64,000 nucleotides of DNA from Anaerolineae bacterium (GCA_022841825.1 JALHQT010000008.1:186001-250000); one strand, 5' to 3'. Positions 50,074 through 58,127 are shown, numbered from the stretch's first letter. A program made the numbers and translations. Notes: generated from the letters alone by a model not told the origin.

Positions 50074-52047
50074 TCACACCGTACTCACCTTCACCGCCGT
50101 CTCGATCACGCCCATACGCCCATCACGGTACTTGACCTCCGCGCTAACCGTGACCGAGTCCTTATTGCCATACATCGCGCTCAACATATCGCCGTATTTC
50201 TGCTCCAGCGCGCGGCGGCGCAGCTTGCGCGTGCGGGTTAGCTCGGCTTCGTCGGCGTCGAACGCCTTATGCAGAATCACGAACTTTTGCACCCGTGCGG
50301 CGGGAGGCAGGGTCGCGTTCAACGCCTGGACATCCTTGCGAACCAACGCCGCGACCTCCGGCTTCTGCGAGAGATCGACGAAGGTCGTGTAGGCGATGCG
50401 GTTCTTCTCAGCCCAGCGCGCCACATTCTCAAAATCGATGTTGATGATCGTCGTCACATACTGCATGTCGAAGCCACCAACCGCCATCGCATCCTGAATA
50501 TACGGGCTGAACTTAAGCCGCCCTTCAATGTACTGTGGGCTGAACTTCTCGCCATTCGCCAGCTCGATCATGTCACTGACACGGTCGAGATAAATCAGGT
50601 GCCCGTCGGCGTCGGCGTAACCCGCATCGCCGGTGTGGAACCACCCCTCGGAATCCAGCGCTTCGGCGGATTTCTTCTCGTCCTTGTAATAGCCCGCGAA
50701 AACCGCCCGGCTGCGTATCCACAATTCGCCGTCCGGCTGGATGGCGATCTCGATACCCGGCGCTGGCGGACCGACCGTCGCCAGTTTTATGTTCCGGTCG
50801 TAATGCAGCGTGTGCGCCTGACACTCGGTCGAACCGTAGAGATTCTTGAGCTGCACGCCGACCGCGCGAAAGAAGCGCAGAACATCTGGCGAAAGCGATG
50901 AGCCGCTGGTGAAGGCATTGCGCATCCGCGACATGCCGATCTTGTCGCGCAGCGGACCAAAGACGCTGATGTGCGCCAGCCAACCGAGGAAGCCCCATAG
51001 TGGACCCGGCGTCCTGCCCTCGTCCTCCATGTCGATGATCCGGTAACGAATCGGCAGAAACAGGGCGAACAACGCCTTATTCAGCCAGGTACTGTCCATC
51101 AGGCGCAGGCGCATCAACCCCGCCAGCCCTTCCCAGACGCGGCTGGGAAAGAGCAGGCTGCTCGGCGCGATCTCGCGGATGTCGTTTTGTACCGTCGCCG
51201 GGCTTTCCGGGAAGTTGACCTGCATCCCGGCAACCAGGTGCCCAGTCATGCCCAGGCTCTGCTCGGTGATCCATGCCAACGGACTAAAGGACACGTAGTT
51301 GTCCTCGGCATAGGTCGGCGCGATTTTGATCACATGCTGATTTCCGTAGAGCAGGTTGCGATGGCGGATCATCGCGCCCTTGGGCAGGCTGGTCGTGCCG
51401 CTCGTATAGCTGAAGATCGCGAACTCGTCGCCGTTTCCCACTTGGATCGCCGACTCGAACGCGCCAGGATGCCCGGCTTCGTAGGCGCGCCCCTTCTCCT
51501 GCAACATAGAAAAGCTCATCAGCCAGGGATCATCATAATTCCACAAGCCGCGTTCATTCCAATAGATCACCTGGCGCACATTCGGCATCTTTTCGCGCAG
51601 CGCCAGCGCCTTATCGCACTGCTCCTGATCATGCGCGAACAGAATCACCGCGTCTGAATTGTCGATGACGTAGCCAAGTTCCTGCGGGTTGGCATCGGTG
51701 AAGATGGCGATGGTCGTGCCGCCCGCGCTCCATGCAGCGATCTGCGCCCAGTAGAACTCCGGGTCATTCTCACCGATGATCGCCACCTTGTCTCCGCGCT
51801 GTAACCCCAGGCTCATCATCCCCAGCGCCAGCGCCTTCACCTGAGCGTACGATTCGTTCCAGCTATATTCCTGCCAGATACCGAAGCGCTTCTTGCGCAT
51901 GGCAACGCGACTATTGAGTTCCGCGACACGTTTGAGGAAGTGCTTGGGCAGCGTATCACCATCGGGCTGCAACAGCTCAATCGCAATGTTTTCTTTCGAT
52001 TTCAGAATAACCGGCGCACCTGTGGCGCTCTTTTCAGCGACATTCAT
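50074..52047 (-). CDS. Long-chain acyl-CoA synthetase-like AMP-binding ligase
   Basis: 657 aa from ATG 52047 (GGAG 7 nt upstream). ANL enzyme: P-loop YTSGTTSLPKGAMIRH (~213-228), YGSTECQAHTLHYD (~408-421), GELWIRSRAVFAGYYKDEKKSAEAL and the hinge LDRVSDMIELANGEKFSPQYIE (~491-512), where the catalytic Lys of the C-terminal domain is expected later. Activates a carboxylic acid as acyl-AMP and CoA thioester. Its place between livG and livH is a known arrangement in Liv operons for fatty or aromatic acids, and supports import-coupled activation. Confidence 0.88.
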   Translation of the reverse strand: MNVAEKSATGAPVILKSKENIAIELLQPDGDTLPKHFLKRVAELNSRVAMRKKRFGIWQEYSWNESYAQVKALALGMMSLGLQRGDKVAIIGENDPEFYWAQIAAWSAGGTTIAIFTDANPQELGYVIDNSDAVILFAHDQEQCDKALALREKMPNVRQVIYWNERGLWNYDDPWLMSFSMLQEKGRAYEAGHPGAFESAIQVGNGDEFAIFSYTSGTTSLPKGAMIRHRNLLYGNQHVIKIAPTYAEDNYVSFSPLAWITEQSLGMTGHLVAGMQVNFPESPATVQNDIREIAPSSLLFPSRVWEGLAGLMRLRLMDSTWLNKALFALFLPIRYRIIDMEDEGRTPGPLWGFLGWLAHISVFGPLRDKIGMSRMRNAFTSGSSLSPDVLRFFRAVGVQLKNLYGSTECQAHTLHYDRNIKLATVGPPAPGIEIAIQPDGELWIRSRAVFAGYYKDEKKSAEALDSEGWFHTGDAGYADADGHLIYLDRVSDMIELANGEKFSPQYIEGRLKFSPYIQDAMAVGGFDMQYVTTIINIDFENVARWAEKNRIAYTTFVDLSQKPEVAALVRKDVQALNATLPPAARVQKFVILHKAFDADEAELTRTRKLRRRALEQKYGDMLSAMYGNKDSVTVSAEVKYRDGRMGVIETAVKVSTV

Positions 52048-52072
52048 AAGATTACTCCGCACCCGCTCTCAC

Positions 52073-52131
52073 GGACGCCATTCATGGTGTCCCTACGCAG
52101 ACCACTTGTAAGGACGGTTCTCTTGTCGTCC
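52073..52131. repeat. Paired-palindrome element, degenerate copy in the Liv operon
   Basis: GGACGCCA-ttca-TGGTGTCC (52073-52092) is followed by CCTACG, a 10-nt spacer, GTAAGG and a weaker GGACGG..CGTCC hairpin ending near 52131. It separates livG from the ligase gene in the same transcript. Confidence 0.55.
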
Positions 52132-52149
52132 GCTTGCACTCGTTACTCC

Positions 52150-52923
52150 CTATGCCTCCTGCCCCAGGTACGCCTTGATGACCGCATCATTCTTCTTGAT
52201 CTCATCCGGCGTCCCTTCAGCGATCTTGCGCCCAAAATCCAGCGCCACGACGCGGTGCGAAATATCCATCACCAAGCCCATATCGTGTTCAATCAACAGG
52301 ATTGTCATCTTCTGACGCTCGTGAATGTCGAGGATGAAACGCGCCATGTCCTCTTTTTCCTCGACATTCATTCCGGCCATCGGCTCGTCCAGCAGCAGCA
52401 GCGTCGGCTCCAGCGCCAGCGCGCGCCCCAGTTCGACCCGCTTGCGCAAGCCGTAGCTCAGATTGCCGACGACGGTCTTGCGAATACTCTCCATCTCCAG
52501 GAAGTCGATGATCTCCTCGACGCGGGCACGATGCTCGATTTCCTCAGCCCGCGCGCTGCCCCAGTAGAGTGCGCCTGTCAACAGGTTCGTGCGCATATGG
52601 ATATGCCGCGCCGCCATTAGGTTATCGAGCGCAGTCATGTTGGTGTACAGGGCGATATTCTGGAAGGTACGTGAGATGCCGAGTTTGGCGCGCTTGAAAG
52701 CAGGCAGCCCGCTGATGTCCTGTCCCTCAAAGAGGACTGCGCCTTCCTGCGGGTGATAAAACCCATTGATGCTGTTGATCAGGCTTGTTTTGCCCGCGCC
52801 GTTTGGACCGATGATCGCAAAGATCGAGCCGGTTGGCACATTGAACGCGACATGATTGAGTGCACGAATGCCGCCAAAACTGAGGGAGATATTGCGAACT
52901 TCTAGCTTCGGCAGTTCTGTCAT
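52150..52923 (-). CDS. livG: Liv-type ABC transporter ATPase (LivG)
   Basis: 257 aa from ATG 52923; the 30 codons before it lie in the promoter region and are rejected. Walker A GPNGAGKTSLINSINGFY (~38-55), LSYGLRKRVELGRALALEPTLLLLDEPMAGMN (signature and Walker B, ~155-186), H-loop LLIEHDMGLVMDISHRVVALDFGRKIAEGTPDEI. Couples ATP hydrolysis to transport with LivF. It is the first gene of the long minus-strand unit and follows the strongest promoter in the window. Confidence 0.93.
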   Translation of the reverse strand: MTELPKLEVRNISLSFGGIRALNHVAFNVPTGSIFAIIGPNGAGKTSLINSINGFYHPQEGAVLFEGQDISGLPAFKRAKLGISRTFQNIALYTNMTALDNLMAARHIHMRTNLLTGALYWGSARAEEIEHRARVEEIIDFLEMESIRKTVVGNLSYGLRKRVELGRALALEPTLLLLDEPMAGMNVEEKEDMARFILDIHERQKMTILLIEHDMGLVMDISHRVVALDFGRKIAEGTPDEIKKNDAVIKAYLGQEA

Positions 52924-52970
52924 CCAATAGACTTTCGAAAACAAAGGCAGTTTATTATCTTCAAATTCAA

Positions 52971-53000
52971 ATTCTAACGGGCACTTAATCAGATGGTCAA
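52971..53000 (-). promoter_or_regulatory. Sigma-70-type promoter for the Liv/ligase operon
   Basis: On the minus strand TTGACC (53000-52995, 5 of 6) is 18 bp from TAGAAT (52976-52971, 5 of 6), in an AT-rich stretch that contrasts with the GC-rich surroundings. The predicted start is near 52964, about 41 nt before livG. It separates the lipase gene from the transporter operon. Confidence 0.7.
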
Positions 53001-53032
53001 GCGAAGATCGCAATTCACACCAAGTGTTTAGA

Positions 53033-53872
53033 TTACGTGCTCGTCAGATGCGCGGTCATCCAACCCGCGATGTCGCCCAGCACTTCAAGCTGCTCCGGCT
53101 CATTCATGATCTCGTGGCGCAGCCCCGGATAGAGTTTGAGCGTCTTATCTGCGGAACCTACGGTCGAGTAAGCCAGTTCGCTGCCGGATGGATTGACCAT
53201 CTCGTCGTCCGCGCCATGCATGATCAGGATCGGCAGACGCAGCCTGGGCAGGTCAGCGCGCACCCCGCCCGCCGTGCGGTTGATCTCCGTGCCGAGGCGG
53301 ATGCGCATCGGGCGCTTCCACGTCAGCGGATCGGCGTCGAACGCCGCCTGCACGCGCGGATCGCGCGAGAGGATGCCTTCGCCAAACGCCAGGAACGGCA
53401 CCTTCGGAATGATGCGCGTCAGAAAATTCCCAACCTGCACCAGCAGCGGCGAGACATTGGCATCCGCATTGACAGGTGCGCCGCTGACCATCAGGTAATC
53501 GACATCGTCGTAACGCAGGTTATATGCCAGGCTGATAAGCGCGCCAAGACTGTGACCGAGCATAAAGAGCCTGAGCGATGGGTTTGCCGCGCGCACGCTG
53601 CCGACGAACTGATGCAGGTCGCGCAGGAATTCGTCGAAGCTATCGACGTAGGCACGCAGCCCCTCGCTCTGCCCATGCCCGCGATGATCGAGCATGTAGA
53701 CCGCGTACCCCTGTGCCACGAAATACTCGCAGACATGGCGGTAGCGCCCCATATGTTCGCCATAGCCATGCACAATCACCAACGCGGCGCGCGGCGGCGC
53801 ATCCGGCAGCCATGACTCGGTGTGGAGACGCAAGCCCTCGTCGGAGAGAAAAGAATGGGTCTGATGGGTCAT
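53033..53872 (-). CDS. Monoacylglycerol-lipase-like alpha/beta hydrolase
   Basis: 279 aa, no signal peptide. Serine aminopeptidase S33 / lysophospholipase pattern: oxyanion HGYGEHMGRYRHVCEYF (~35-51), DHRGHGQSEG (~62-71), nucleophile elbow LGHSLGALISL (~109-119, GxSxG), acid in IMHGADDEMVNP and final His in LYPGLRHEIMNE. Hydrolyses monoacylglycerol or lysophospholipid esters to release fatty acids. It lies just upstream of the fatty-acid-type transporter operon on the same strand, so it could supply the acid that the ligases activate. Confidence 0.87.
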   Translation of the reverse strand: MTHQTHSFLSDEGLRLHTESWLPDAPPRAALVIVHGYGEHMGRYRHVCEYFVAQGYAVYMLDHRGHGQSEGLRAYVDSFDEFLRDLHQFVGSVRAANPSLRLFMLGHSLGALISLAYNLRYDDVDYLMVSGAPVNADANVSPLLVQVGNFLTRIIPKVPFLAFGEGILSRDPRVQAAFDADPLTWKRPMRIRLGTEINRTAGGVRADLPRLRLPILIMHGADDEMVNPSGSELAYSTVGSADKTLKLYPGLRHEIMNEPEQLEVLGDIAGWMTAHLTST

Positions 53873-53950
53873 GTCATCACCCGATACACTGAGAGATACT
53901 GGGCTAATTCAACCGCATTTACTCACGATGCGCCACTCTGATGTCCATGT

Positions 53951-53956
53951 TATAGT
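53951..53956 (+). promoter_or_regulatory. Candidate -10 box for the small-protein cassette
   Basis: TATAGT (5 of 6) lies 38 nt before ATG 53994 in the gap between divergent genes. No clear -35. AAGGAG at 53979-53984 is a strong ribosome site for the first gene. Confidence 0.35.
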
Positions 53957-53993
53957 ACCAGCGGTGTTCTATCCGCATAAGGAGTTGGGCGTT

Positions 53994-54500
53994 ATGCAGT
54001 CCGGGCAACCACAACAGAAGTCGCAGGGCTTCAAACTCGACACGCGCATGATCATCATCATCGTCGCCTTGCTGGCGGTGCTTTTCTTCCTGACGCGCGG
54101 CAACCAGCAGCAGGCGCAGCCCACCCCAACCCCTCAGCCCGTCGCGCAAGAACCGGCTGTCGGGGAAATCCCCGGCATCGAGCTGGGACGAATCGTCAGT
54201 GCGCTCAACCTCGACCGTGACGGATGTCCGGGCGATACTGCGAACCGCTTCAGCCCTGCCGATTCGATCTACATCGTCGCCGAAGAAAGCGTCATCCCCG
54301 AAGGCACCGCCATCTTCGCCCGCCTCTACTTCGGTGATCGCACGCTGGAGGATGCGGACGAAATCGTCGCCCCCGGCGACCTGAATGCCTGTGTCAACTT
54401 CGTCTTTGAAAGCCGGACAGGGTTTGAGCCAGGAAACTACGAAGCAGAGTTCTTCGTCAATGGCAATCCGGCGGGTTCCGTCGCGTTTACGGTCCGTTAG
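53994..54500 (+). CDS. Single-pass membrane protein with an extracytoplasmic beta domain
   Basis: 168 aa from ATG 53994, AAGGAG 9 nt upstream. A basic, Gln-rich start (MQSGQPQQKSQGFKLDTR) precedes one membrane helix (~18-36), then a TPTPQP linker (~44-55) and an extracytoplasmic domain (~60-168) with two cysteines (GCPGD, NACVNF) and FEPGNYEAEFFVNGNPAGSVAFTV, which looks like an Ig-like or bacterial-surface beta-sandwich. Function unknown. First of three tightly spaced small genes (9 and 12 nt gaps). Confidence 0.65.
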   Translation: MQSGQPQQKSQGFKLDTRMIIIIVALLAVLFFLTRGNQQQAQPTPTPQPVAQEPAVGEIPGIELGRIVSALNLDRDGCPGDTANRFSPADSIYIVAEESVIPEGTAIFARLYFGDRTLEDADEIVAPGDLNACVNFVFESRTGFEPGNYEAEFFVNGNPAGSVAFTVR

Positions 54501-54509
54501 GAGGACATT

Positions 54510-54950
54510 GTGGACGGTCAAATCGATATTGTCTCGCTGTGTCTGTTGGGAATCCTGATCGTCGTCGGCTTCATGCTGATGACGCGGATGATGAGCCGCG
54601 CCGGGGCGCGTGGGGGGCAGGGTGGCATGCCGACGCGCGGACCCAACCGCCCGATGGCAGATGACCCCAACATCGAATCGCGCGGAGGTTTCGGCGATCA
54701 GCCGCAGCGCGGAGATGGTTCTCCAGAGCAACGCGGCGGCAGCCTGTTTCCGCAAAGCGGCGCATCCAGCCAGTCCGCCCGCGATGAAAATGCCTATCCA
54801 GGGCGACGCGGCGGCAGCCTGTTTCCACAGAACGACGCGCGCGACGACGACCCACCCCGCAGAGATGACCCACCGCGCGGAGGGGGAGACAAACCCCGCA
54901 ATGACGATCCCGATGTCGACTCTCGCGGCGGATTTGGGCGCAACAAATAG
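54510..54950 (+). CDS. Small membrane-anchored protein with a disordered RG/DP-rich tail
   Basis: 146 aa from GTG 54510 with AGGAGG 5 nt upstream. One N-terminal helix (IDIVSLCLLGILIVVGFMLM, ~5-24), then a charged, low-complexity tail with repeated units RGGFGDQ/RGGFGRN and RGGSLFPQ (twice), interspersed with DDPPR blocks. The tail should be disordered and would lie in the cytosol if the few N-terminal residues are outside. The next gene is a shorter relative. No family known. Confidence 0.65.
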   Translation: MDGQIDIVSLCLLGILIVVGFMLMTRMMSRAGARGGQGGMPTRGPNRPMADDPNIESRGGFGDQPQRGDGSPEQRGGSLFPQSGASSQSARDENAYPGRRGGSLFPQNDARDDDPPRRDDPPRGGGDKPRNDDPDVDSRGGFGRNK

Positions 54951-54962
54951 GAGCACGCAAAG

Positions 54963-55193
54963 ATGCAGACCGATCTTGTCAATCTGTGTCTGATGGCAGT
55001 GATTGCGCTGGCTGGTTTCGCGCTAGCATCGCGTCAGATGGGGCGGGGGCGCGGCTACCCGCGCGGCGGCACGACAGGCGGGCAAACCCCGCGCGGTGGT
55101 GGGCGAGGTGGCAGAACGCCTTCGTCCAGTGACGACAGCTATATAGGCGGACGCCCGCGCGGTGAGTTGTTCCCGCCAAAAGACGACCGATAG
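54963..55193 (+). CDS. Short paralogue of the RG-rich membrane protein
   Basis: 76 aa from ATG 54963 (GGAG 8-9 nt upstream). Same plan as the preceding protein: MQTDLVNLCLMAVIALAGFALASRQM (helix ~5-23, compare IDIVSLCLLGILIVVGFML) then an Arg-Gly-rich disordered tail ending RGELFPPKDDR, echoing the RGGSLFPQ units. It probably arose by tandem duplication. It could be a membrane tether binding nucleic acid or polyanions through RGG segments (inference). Convergent with the TPR gene at 55207. Confidence 0.6.
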   Translation: MQTDLVNLCLMAVIALAGFALASRQMGRGRGYPRGGTTGGQTPRGGGRGGRTPSSSDDSYIGGRPRGELFPPKDDR

Positions 55194-55206
55194 CGCCGGT
55201 GCGATC

Positions 55207-56622
55207 CTAATTCTGATCGTTCGGGTCGTAATATGATTCATCGCCCAACTGGGACGGCGGCAGATTGCTTTGTGGTTGTGTGCCTGTCTGCCGCTTTGTC
55301 TGCGCCGACCCGTTCCGTGCCGCAGCATTTGTCGCGGTTGAGCGGACGAGATCGCTCGGCGGGCGCATAATTTGCGTCGATGTGCTCGTGATCCGTTCTC
55401 TGCTGGTCCCTAAGCGCTCGATCCGCTGCATCAGGTGCGCCACCCGCTCGGCACGGGTCGGCTGACCACTGCTCGCCAGTGCCCATTCCAGACGGCGAAG
55501 CGCATTGGTCAGCGTCGGGAGGATGAAGACTGCGTCCTTGGGCATACTCAGGAATGTCAGGGTGAATTCCTCTTCGACCAGTTTATCATCGCGTCCCAGA
55601 GCCAGCCGTGCCAGCATCAGATTGGCATGTCCCCAGGGGCTGGTTGGGCGCGATGCCACTTCGTGGCGCGCGCGCCACTCCACCCGTTCAAAGTTCTTGT
55701 ACATCTGTGGGTATTCGCCCTTATCCGCGTATACCAGCGCAATACTCGCATAAGGGTAGGATGCGAACGGTGTGATCTCTGTGGCTTCTGTGTAGAAGCG
55801 GAGTGCCTGCTCAAATTGGCGGCGACGCCGATAAACGCCCGCCAGCGTGCCCATCCATGCTTCCCCATCCTCGTCCATCAACCGCCGCGAACGGCGAAGC
55901 GCATCGGTCAGATACCGTTCCGCCTCATCGTACAAGCCGTCACGCTGACGATCATCCAGCTCCTGCGCTTCTGCCAGACGCCGATACAGATACCCCAATG
56001 CCGCCTGAGCGGGCACAAACTCCGGGTCCACGTCCAGCGCGCGGTTCAGGTGCTGCATGGCGCGGTTAAGCTGATTGAGTTGAATGCTCATATACCCTGC
56101 CCGGTATTGGACGAGGGGGTTGTCATCGTCCAGTTCGGCAGCGCGCGCGTACGTCGCCAACGCGCCGGAGTAATCCTGCGCGCGATATTGGTTTTCGCCA
56201 ACGGGAAGCAGAGCTACCGACTGCGCCATTTTCGAGAGCGCATCGCGCACCGTCGCATCGATCTGGCCGCGCGCGGTCGAAAGCTCGGCGCTCTGCCCGC
56301 TGATGTTTGCCAGCGCATTTTCGGTTCTCCGACGCGCGCCCTGCAACTCACGATAGAGTGCCTGGACCTCAGCCAGCTTGCTTCGCTGCTCACGCATCAC
56401 CCGCTGAAGCTGACGAATTTGCAGGTATGCGAAGAAACCACCTGCCATCACCAGGAGCGCAATGACGACAATCACGACGATCATGAGCGACTGCACGCTG
56501 TTGAGCAGCGCCAGGGCATTCGCCAGTTCGCCGCCCGCGGCATCCTGCGCCCCAACCACGCTGGTGCTGATGATGATCAGCGCAACGCCCAGCCATCGAA
56601 CTACTCTTGAAATCTGCTTCAT
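55207..56622 (-). CDS. Membrane-anchored TPR protein
   Basis: 471 aa. Signal-like first helix (~9-25), a second membrane helix (~45-68, SLMIVVIVVIALLVMAGGFFAYL), a coiled-coil stretch (~70-115) and TPR-like repeats (~130-350: DYSGALATYARAAELDDDNPLVQYRAGYMSIQLNQLNRAMQHLNRALDVDPEF), then a disordered Ser/Thr/Gln tail. The TPR part is probably cytosolic. No enzyme motif; a scaffold role at the membrane is the best description. Its 3' end meets the RG-protein cassette. Confidence 0.75.
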   Translation of the reverse strand: MKQISRVVRWLGVALIIISTSVVGAQDAAGGELANALALLNSVQSLMIVVIVVIALLVMAGGFFAYLQIRQLQRVMREQRSKLAEVQALYRELQGARRRTENALANISGQSAELSTARGQIDATVRDALSKMAQSVALLPVGENQYRAQDYSGALATYARAAELDDDNPLVQYRAGYMSIQLNQLNRAMQHLNRALDVDPEFVPAQAALGYLYRRLAEAQELDDRQRDGLYDEAERYLTDALRRSRRLMDEDGEAWMGTLAGVYRRRRQFEQALRFYTEATEITPFASYPYASIALVYADKGEYPQMYKNFERVEWRARHEVASRPTSPWGHANLMLARLALGRDDKLVEEEFTLTFLSMPKDAVFILPTLTNALRRLEWALASSGQPTRAERVAHLMQRIERLGTSRERITSTSTQIMRPPSDLVRSTATNAAARNGSAQTKRQTGTQPQSNLPPSQLGDESYYDPNDQN

Positions 56623-56697
56623 CCAGCGCTCGCAAAGGTTTGCTATCCGTTATAAGGTTATGATACGCGAATTTCCCCCATTTGCGAGCTTCAGGCT

Positions 56698-57003
56698 TCA
56701 GGGGCTGTCCCAGGTTCTGGTCTGGTTGATCGTCAGCTTATCACGGACTGCCTGCCCCAGATCGATCCCGTTCAGGCTGGCGATTTGCAGCAGATACAGC
56801 ATCACATCCGCCAGCTCACCCCGCAATGCCGCTTGATCTGCGTGCTCGCCCCACTGATAAAGATGGAGCACTTCCGTCGCTTCGAGGACGAGCGAGATCG
56901 CCAGATTCTTGGATGTTTGCGGGTGCGGAGAGTCCTCCGCATACCAGCCCTTGCTTTCGACGAAAGCATGCATGGCATCCGTCAATGCTTTAAGAGTGTC
57001 CAA
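56698..57003 (-). CDS. MazG-like nucleotide pyrophosphohydrolase
   Basis: 101 aa from TTG 57003 (3 nt after the upstream stop; ATG 56973 would be shorter). All-helical MazG/RS21-C6 type: metal-binding acids in LVLEATEVLHLYQWGE (~37-52, E..E) and ELADVMLYLLQIASLNGIDLGQAV (~62-85, ExxD). These enzymes hydrolyse (d)NTPs to monophosphates and clean the nucleotide pool. Length and motif order are normal for the single-domain class. Probably co-transcribed with the secreted unknown at 57006. Confidence 0.82.
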   Translation of the reverse strand: MDTLKALTDAMHAFVESKGWYAEDSPHPQTSKNLAISLVLEATEVLHLYQWGEHADQAALRGELADVMLYLLQIASLNGIDLGQAVRDKLTINQTRTWDSP

Positions 57004-57005
57004 TT

Positions 57006-57404
57006 TTACGTCTCACAGGGTACGGCGGTGAGCCGAATATCGCCGAAGCCGCCGGTCGCACCGCTTAGGACGCGAAAAGCAATGCGGTTCTCGTCCAGTG
57101 TTACATAATCCGTGATGTCCACACGGCACGGCGCAGCCAGGACGCCAAACTGACGACCATTGACCGAAAGCTGCGCCCCTTCCGGCACAACGGCGATGTT
57201 CAGCTCGTAATGCACACAATAGTCCAACGGCTGAAGGTCGAAGCGGCGCTCCAGCCATGCTGCCCAGCCTTGGGGATAGAGACGGTCAAATGACCAGTCG
57301 CCCAGACGTGCTACCGCCGTGTGGAAGTCCTGGAATTCATACAGATCTGGCTCAATTTCAAAATAGTCGCACGACCAGTTTGTGTTGAGAAGGAGTGTGA
57401 GCAT
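57006..57404 (-). CDS. Unknown protein with a sugar-binding-like beta domain
   Basis: 132 aa from ATG 57404. No clear signal peptide despite a hydrophobic first ten residues. The C-terminal half (LSVNGRQFGVLAAPCRVDITDYVTLDENRIAFRVLS, ~75-118) reads like the jelly-roll of GH2 sugar-binding domains, where a short N-G-x-x-G turn is followed by xxxDITxYVxxxEN. This is a resemblance, not a firm assignment. Cysteines at SCDYF, YCVHY, PCRVD and PCET could pair if the protein is exported. Confidence 0.5.
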   Translation of the reverse strand: MLTLLLNTNWSCDYFEIEPDLYEFQDFHTAVARLGDWSFDRLYPQGWAAWLERRFDLQPLDYCVHYELNIAVVPEGAQLSVNGRQFGVLAAPCRVDITDYVTLDENRIAFRVLSGATGGFGDIRLTAVPCET

Positions 57405-57531
57405 CAACAATAACCTGAGGTTCCGATGACATTGGAGACTATTGAACCCCAGACTGCCGATGATAGCAATTGCGTGGCGCGAGCAGTGACCCCTCCGAGG
57501 TCTCAAACGTACACAAATTGTTGTGCCTGGA

Positions 57532-57547
57532 GCGCGCTGCAGCGCGC
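57532..57547. terminator. GC-rich palindrome downstream of the Met-rich gene
   Basis: GCGCGCTGCAGCGCGC is a perfect 16-bp palindrome 29 nt past the Met-rich gene's stop (minus strand). No T-run follows on either side. It may stabilise the 3' end or act with Rho; evidence for termination is weak. Confidence 0.3.
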
Positions 57548-57575
57548 CCCGCTCGCATTCAGTCCGCTGCGGCGA

Positions 57576-58016
57576 CTAGCCGCCTTCCATTTCCATCATT
57601 TCGGCGGTCAGCACCTGATAGAGGTAGGCATCCAGTTCGGCGCGCAGCGCTGTACACGACTCATCCTCGCCTTCGATATTGCCCGGCGTGAGCATGGTCA
57701 TGCCTTCCATCGGCTCCATCATCATCTCTTCCATCATCGCTTCTTCGGTCGCCATCTCTTCACCTTCCATCATCGCCATCATGGCGTCGAAGAGCGGCGC
57801 GTACTGCCCCTTGTCGAAGGTGGACAGATCCATCTCCATAGACTGGAATCCGTAGTCATGCTCGGCGATGTAGAGCAGCGTGATCAGCGTCGAATCACAA
57901 ACGTGCAGCATCATGTCATCCTGTGCCCGTGCAACCTGCGCACGCGGCGCAGCAGCCACGACCAATGCCAGAACCGCCATCGCTACAACTGTCGTTAAGC
58001 CAAGAAACTTCTTCAT
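57576..58016 (-). CDS. Secreted acidic, methionine-rich protein
   Basis: 146 aa from ATG 58016 (AGGAG 7 nt upstream). Signal peptide ~1-31 (AAAPRAQVARAQ-DD). Mature part has about 25 Met, concentrated in MMAMMEGEEMATEEAMMEEMMMEPMEGMTM (~92-121, quoted for composition: Met/Glu clusters). Two cysteines (HVCDS, ESCTA) may pair. Met/Glu clusters of this kind bind Cu(I) or other soft metals in several exported proteins, or respond to oxidants. It is next to a two-component system and an 11-bp repeat array. No family is recognised. Confidence 0.65.
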   Translation of the reverse strand: MKKFLGLTTVVAMAVLALVVAAAPRAQVARAQDDMMLHVCDSTLITLLYIAEHDYGFQSMEMDLSTFDKGQYAPLFDAMMAMMEGEEMATEEAMMEEMMMEPMEGMTMLTPGNIEGEDESCTALRAELDAYLYQVLTAEMMEMEGG

Positions 58017-58083
58017 CTGCAATCTCCTTCTGTCCGTTTATCAACCCGCGAGTGCGGGCATGCCTAACGGTTTAGCGTCCGGA

Positions 58084-58127
58084 GATAACGAAGGGATTGC
58101 GCCGAGATTACGCGCAGATTACGTGGG
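58084..58127. promoter_or_regulatory. Four tandem 11-bp direct repeats, candidate response-regulator binding array
   Basis: GATAACGAAGG, GATTGCGCCGA, GATTACGCGCA and GATTACGTGGG lie head to tail at 58084, 58095, 58106 and 58117 with exactly 11-bp period and the shared core GATWRCG. OmpR-family regulators bind such one-helical-turn repeats. The array is 68 nt upstream of the Met-rich gene and overlaps the kinase stop codon. The TCS regulator encoded at 59347 is the natural candidate to bind it. Confidence 0.6.

Noticed and set aside
46355-52923. Straightforward branched-chain amino-acid transporter
   Set aside because: The transporter family is right, but the interleaved acyl and aryl ligases and the LivF tail make an organic-acid substrate more likely, so no amino-acid substrate was assigned.
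53919-54956. 345-codon minus-strand frame opposite the small-protein cassette
   Set aside because: The three plus-strand genes each have strong ribosome sites, membrane helices and matched spacing; the antisense product has no recognisable feature.
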